From Candidatus Anammoxibacter sp. (GTDB lineage: Bacteria > Planctomycetota > Brocadiia > Brocadiales > Anammoxibacteraceae), in contig JAIQZQ010000064.1 in assembly GCA_021777105.1 (NCBI GenBank), positions 1 through 46,136 on the forward strand: a stretch of DNA of 46,136 nucleotides, read 5' to 3'. Shown one piece after another: positions 42,427 through 46,136 of this stretch. Position 1 is the stretch's first letter; each line of letters opens with the position of its first letter. Position numbers and translations under genes: made by a program. Below the pieces are notes generated by a model that was given only the letters and a program-made list of their open reading frames with translations, was not told where the DNA came from and searched no databases.

Positions 42427-45400
42427 TCAATCCCTTGCCACAACAACACGCCTTTTCGCAAATTGCGCAATATCGTCGAGTAGAGAATAAAAGGCGGGCA
42501 AGATTACCAATGTCAAAATTGTTGAAGTCGTCAATCCCGCAACCACAACTAGTCCTAAAGGCGCCCACATTCTCGCCCTTCCCTCAAGTTGGCCGAACAC
42601 CGCGGGAAGCAACATAGGCAATACCATGGGCATAAGCCCAAGTATGGTTGTCAGAGTCGTCATAAGTATGGGCCTGAATCGGTCTGAAACACCTTTTAAT
42701 ACCGCCTCGCTTTTTTCCATTCCCTTTTTCCGCAACTGATTAATATAATCAATCAACACAATCGCGTTGTTTACAACAATGCCGCAAAGCAGAAACATCC
42801 CAATCTGCGCAAAATCATCCAGCGGAATGCCCAAAGCGTAAAAAATAAACGCCACCCCTGTAAACGCAAACGGGATTGACAGCATGATGGTAAACGGGTA
42901 CACAAAAGACTCAAAAAGCGAAGCCATTATCAGGTATATAATAATAATCGCAAGCATGATGCCGAAAAACAGCTCCTTTTCCTCCTTGCCGTGGCGGCGA
43001 AACTGCCTTCCCATGCTCCACGAGTAATCCGGCGGCAGCTTTAACTTGTTCATTACTTTTGCCACGTCTTTTCTCAGCTTCTTCATGCCTTCGTCCTTAT
43101 AGTTTACACTAAGGGTTAATGTTGGTCTTCGCTCTTCCCGCTGTATCACCCTTGCCCCGGGTTTTTGCTCTAACGTCCCCACTGTGTTGACGGAAACATG
43201 GCTATCATTCGGCGCGCGAAAAGTCATGTTTTTTAGTTTGCCCAGCGTGTCGCGGTCCTCTTCCTTTATCTGCATTAAAATATCCACCTCCCCGGCGTCC
43301 GTCTTCAGCGTGTTCACCGCCCTTGAGCTTAAAGCTCCCCTAAGGCCAAACGCCACCCGTTGCGGAAAAACGCCGAACTTGCTCGCCTTCTCCCTTTGAA
43401 CCCCGACCTGTATCTCATCCGTTCCGGTCTGTAAATTTGTGTCCGCCTCCAGAATGTAAGGATATTTTTCAAGATCTTTTTTTGCCCGCTCCCCAAGCCA
43501 CACAAGCGTTTCAATGTTTTTGCCGCGCATTTCAATTGAGAAGCTGTTTGACTGCGGCGCGTTGCCGTACCTCCTGGCCGCGCTGTACTTAACGCCCGGA
43601 ATGGCCGGCAGCGCAGACTTAATCTTCTCCTTTGCCTCGCTTAACGATAGCCTTGCCTCCTCTTTGGGTTTAAGGCTCACTTCCAGAATACCGCCGCCTC
43701 TTCTGAAATCGCTTGAAACGGTTGTGGCCTCAAGCTCTCCCTTTTTATCAATTATCGCCTTTTCAAGTTTCTCAAACATGGCGGTCGTGTTTTTAATATC
43801 ATAATCTTTCGGCGCGTCAACCCATATCCTGGCCGTCCTGTAAGGCGACGTCCAAACAACCTTTTTGTCAAGATGGGTAAAAGCGTAAACCGACGACGCC
43901 ACTATCAGCGTTGCAATGCCCATAGCCGCCCATTTGTGATTAAGCGTTAGCCGCACAAAACGTATATACATGTTGAAAAATAAACCGTGTTCTTGAATGC
44001 CTCCGGTTTTTTCAGTTGCGGCGCCGGCAAACCGGTGTGAGTTTTTTCCTCTACGCATAAAATATGACGAAGCCAGCGGCACAACCGTCAAGGCAATAAA
44101 CAACGAAGCCACGACCGTAATGCAAACCGTAACCCCGAAATCCCGAAGAAATATGCCCATCCTGCTCTTTGTCAAAAACAAGAGCGGCGCAAATACGGAA
44201 ATAGTGGTCGCAGTTGACGCAATTATCGCCGTCCCAACCTCCGACGCGCCGGCTATCGCCACCTGCCTGGCCGGCAGGTCTGACTGATTGCGATGGCGAA
44301 AGATGTTTTCAAGCACAACAATAGCCGGATCAACCAATATCCCAATAGCCAGCATCATTCCCGAAAGCGACACAACATTGAGAGTTATCTCGGGATAGAT
44401 TGTTTTCCGCAATATAAACATCAAACAAAACCCGCTTAATATAGACAAAGGTATGGCCCCCACCACAATTAAAGTGCTTCGGACATTTCTTAGAAAAACG
44501 AAAAGTATGGCAATCACAAGGCAACCCCCAATAAGCCCCGCGTTTTTCAGTTTTGAAAGACTGTCGATTACCGGCTCGCCCCTGTCGCGGTATATAACCA
44601 AATCAAATCCGCTTAACCGCCTGTCGGTTTTTAACTCCTCAATAGCCATCTTCACATTTTTAGCCACCGCAATAGTGTTCGCGTTGGAAGCCTTCAACAC
44701 CCTCACCGTTATAGCGTCCTTGCCGTCAATCCGCTCATACCTCGTTTTTTTGGGGAAAGCGTACCGCACATCCGAAAGGTCGCTTAACCTTATTATTTTA
44801 ACCGGCGCATTGGAAGCCGGCAGGGCCGGGTTTGATCCGCCGGCATTCATTGAAACAGATTCAACACCGGCATTGTTGACCCCTTGCCCGTCCGCATTAT
44901 TTAAGATAACAGGAAGCTCTGATATCTGATTAACTGATTCAAAGCCGGCAAGAGCCCTTACCGAATACAGCATCCCATGATCATTTATCACGCCCGCCGG
45001 CATGTCCGGATTTCCCGTTCGCATCATATTCCACAACGCGTAAGCGTCAAGGTTGTGCGACCTCATGCGCTCCTGATCCAGCTCAATAAAGACCCGCTTT
45101 TCATTAATGCCCCTGGTTTCAACAGAGGCCACACCGTCAATCCTTTGCAATCGCCTCTTAATCACAGTCTCAGTCATTTCAAATAGTCGTTCCCGGTTCA
45201 TGTCGCCCGCGACCTGAAACTCAATAACCGGCAAATCCCCTGACTGAAAACGATGCGCATTTATCTTGTCAATATCATCCGGCAAATCAGGCCTTATCTC
45301 ATCAATCTTATCCATAACCCGCGTTGACGCTAGCCTCATATCCGTCCCAATTTTAAAGCGAATATTAACGCTGGAACTGGAGGCCGATGACGAAGAGCTC

Positions 45401-45639
45401 ATGGACTCAATATTCTCAATCACGCTAATCGCGTCCTCAATAGGAATAGTTATCAACCGCTCCACCTCTTGCGGCGACGAAGACGTGTACGGAATATCCA
45501 TCCACAACGAATGCCCTGAAAACTCCGGCAGGTACAAAAGCGGAATCATTTTTAAAGATATAAGCCCGATAACAACAACGCTAATGACAATCATCATCGT
45601 TGTTATCGGCCTGTTAACTGAATACGAAGCAATTTTCAT
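42427..45639 (-). CDS. RND-family inner-membrane efflux pump
   Basis: A 1070-residue proton-driven RND transporter, counted from ATG at 45639 (a TTG three codons earlier is in frame but less likely). It has the N-terminal SYSVNRPITTMM helix, two large periplasmic loops and twelve expected membrane helices. The TM4 proton-relay segment reads GILVDPAIVVLENIFRH: the first Asp (437) is kept, but Pro replaces the Asp, Asn or Ala usually next to it. A Ser-rich stretch at 79-90 and a Gly/Asn/Ala-rich insert at about 246-280 are unusual. RND pumps work with a periplasmic adaptor and an outer-membrane channel; neither gene is in this window, and the 490 bp upstream contains only repeats. Substrate (drug, lipid, metal) cannot be told; the sequence is of the HAE type rather than the metal CzcA type. 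Confidence 0.92.
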   Translation of the reverse strand: MKIASYSVNRPITTMMIVISVVVIGLISLKMIPLLYLPEFSGHSLWMDIPYTSSSPQEVERLITIPIEDAISVIENIESMSSSSSASSSSVNIRFKIGTDMRLASTRVMDKIDEIRPDLPDDIDKINAHRFQSGDLPVIEFQVAGDMNRERLFEMTETVIKRRLQRIDGVASVETRGINEKRVFIELDQERMRSHNLDAYALWNMMRTGNPDMPAGVINDHGMLYSVRALAGFESVNQISELPVILNNADGQGVNNAGVESVSMNAGGSNPALPASNAPVKIIRLSDLSDVRYAFPKKTRYERIDGKDAITVRVLKASNANTIAVAKNVKMAIEELKTDRRLSGFDLVIYRDRGEPVIDSLSKLKNAGLIGGCLVIAILFVFLRNVRSTLIVVGAIPLSILSGFCLMFILRKTIYPEITLNVVSLSGMMLAIGILVDPAIVVLENIFRHRNQSDLPARQVAIAGASEVGTAIIASTATTISVFAPLLFLTKSRMGIFLRDFGVTVCITVVASLFIALTVVPLASSYFMRRGKNSHRFAGAATEKTGGIQEHGLFFNMYIRFVRLTLNHKWAAMGIATLIVASSVYAFTHLDKKVVWTSPYRTARIWVDAPKDYDIKNTTAMFEKLEKAIIDKKGELEATTVSSDFRRGGGILEVSLKPKEEARLSLSEAKEKIKSALPAIPGVKYSAARRYGNAPQSNSFSIEMRGKNIETLVWLGERAKKDLEKYPYILEADTNLQTGTDEIQVGVQREKASKFGVFPQRVAFGLRGALSSRAVNTLKTDAGEVDILMQIKEEDRDTLGKLKNMTFRAPNDSHVSVNTVGTLEQKPGARVIQREERRPTLTLSVNYKDEGMKKLRKDVAKVMNKLKLPPDYSWSMGRQFRRHGKEEKELFFGIMLAIIIIYLIMASLFESFVYPFTIMLSIPFAFTGVAFIFYALGIPLDDFAQIGMFLLCGIVVNNAIVLIDYINQLRKKGMEKSEAVLKGVSDRFRPILMTTLTTILGLMPMVLPMLLPAVFGQLEGRARMWAPLGLVVVAGLTTSTILTLVILPAFYSLLDDIAQFAKRRVVVARD

Positions 45640-45704
45640 AACACACAATCCGGATAAACCGGATAAGTAAAAAATAAAAACAAATTAACCACCAACCACC
45701 AACC

Positions 45705-45738
45705 TCCCCTCTAAAAAGAGGGGAATGAGGGGTGTGTA
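45705..45738. repeat. Partial copy of the 32883-33058 palindromic element
   Basis: TCCCCTCTAAAAAGAGGGG followed by GGGGTGTGTAAA matches about 32985-33030 with the middle part shortened. The 7 bp CCCCTCT/AGAGGGG hairpin is perfect. It lies about 65 bp upstream of the pump start. Confidence 0.6.
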
Positions 45739-45750
45739 AAAAATAAAAAA

Positions 45751-45880
45751 AGATTTCACAGATTAAAAAGCAAAAGCGTAACCACAGATTTCACAGATTT
45801 CACAGATTAAAAAGCAAAAGCGTAACCACAGATTTCACAGATTAAAAAGCTAAAGCGTTAAACCAGAGATTACACAGATT
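45751..45880. repeat. Tandem repeat, about three units of 36-46 bp
   Basis: Units made of AGATTTCACAGATT then AAAAAGCAAAAGCGTAACC recur three times with growing divergence; the middle one has an extra AGATTTCAC. The sequence is simple and the units lack constant spacers, so it is not CRISPR. It occupies the upstream region of the pump gene. Confidence 0.7.
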
Positions 45881-45893
45881 AAAACAAATTAAA

Positions 45894-46103
45894 CCTACAT
45901 TGAGCGATTCTTATCACCCTCCCCTAACCCCTCCCATCAAGGGAGGGGGAATTAAAGGTAAATACTTAAATTCAATATTCCACCCATCGGATGAAACTTT
46001 TTAAAATTATGATTTAAGCCAAAACGCGTTTAAGACGCCAAATTCCCCTCCCCTTAGTGGGATGTGTTAGGGGAGGGGGTATTATAAAGTCGCTCAATTT
46101 AGG
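45894..46103. mobile_element. MITE-like element, copy 2 (210 bp)
   Basis: Inverted copy of 32124-32331 with few differences. It begins CCTACATTGAGCGA, ends CGCTCAATTTAGG, and has about 60 bp imperfect terminal inverted repeats around an AT-rich core with no open frame. TTAAA flanks it on both sides (45889-45893 and 46104-46108), a possible 5 bp target duplication, although such a sequence is common in AT-rich DNA. It lies upstream of the pump. Confidence 0.75.
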
Positions 46104-46136
46104 TTAAAACATAAAGCAAAAGCGTCAAACCATTAT

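Noticed and set aside
45751..45880. CRISPR-like tandem repeats
   Set aside because: Units are simple, diverged and of unequal length with no unique spacers of constant size; no cas genes nearby.

Overview
The window is AT-rich DNA from a Gram-negative bacterium. It encodes three TonB-dependent outer-membrane receptors, an RND-type inner-membrane pump and eleven two-component signalling proteins. No rRNA, tRNA or CRISPR array was seen, so the lineage cannot be fixed. The style (many PAS/receiver/kinase mosaics, an XPB-Bax1 pair, abundant short palindromic repeats) resembles deltaproteobacterial, Nitrospirota or anammox-planctomycete genomes; this is an impression, not a placement.

Layout. Positions 134-2741 (minus) hold an overlapping XPB-type helicase and Bax1 (DUF790) nuclease, best known as a partnership from archaea. 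Positions 3085-3742 hold a VapBC-type toxin-antitoxin pair. Positions 4126-7130 hold an eight-helix membrane protein with a clear internal duplication, followed 2 nt later by a TonB-dependent receptor. A calcineurin-like phosphoesterase (minus) and about 1.1 kb of repeat-rich DNA separate it from a very close second copy of the receptor (9646-11778). Positions 12328-14577 (minus) hold a UbiA-family prenyltransferase and a B12-binding radical SAM enzyme; a decayed second radical SAM copy, with its start codon changed to ATA, lies upstream (about 14884-15096).

From 15561 to 42267 almost everything is two-component signalling: a kinase and NtrC-like regulator pair (plus), three receiver-fused proteins (minus, 19010-23761), a third diverged TonB receptor (24303-26447), an operon of kinase-less sensor, sensor kinase and receiver-kinase (26767-32095), another membrane kinase (33083-35392), a 1426-residue hybrid phosphorelay protein (36124-40404) and a receiver-kinase-receiver protein (40774-42267). 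Only the NtrC-like protein has a recognisable DNA-binding output. Three remnants of further signalling genes lie in the gaps (24031-24264, 26636-26734, 32765-32881), so the island has grown by duplication and decay. An RND pump without adaptor or outer-membrane partner (42427-45639, minus) closes the window.

The gaps carry several families of short inverted-repeat elements: a 208-210 bp MITE-like element in two opposite copies, a 182 bp element with 32 bp terminal inverted repeats, a palindromic element that separates a kinase from its broken partner, a REP-like family, and a hairpin family whose stem covaries between copies. A set of three direct repeats at exact 22 bp spacing lies upstream of the kinase at 15561. 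A plausible but unproven overall picture is a sensory and uptake island in which outer-membrane receptors and many sensors share few outputs, remodelled by small repeat elements.
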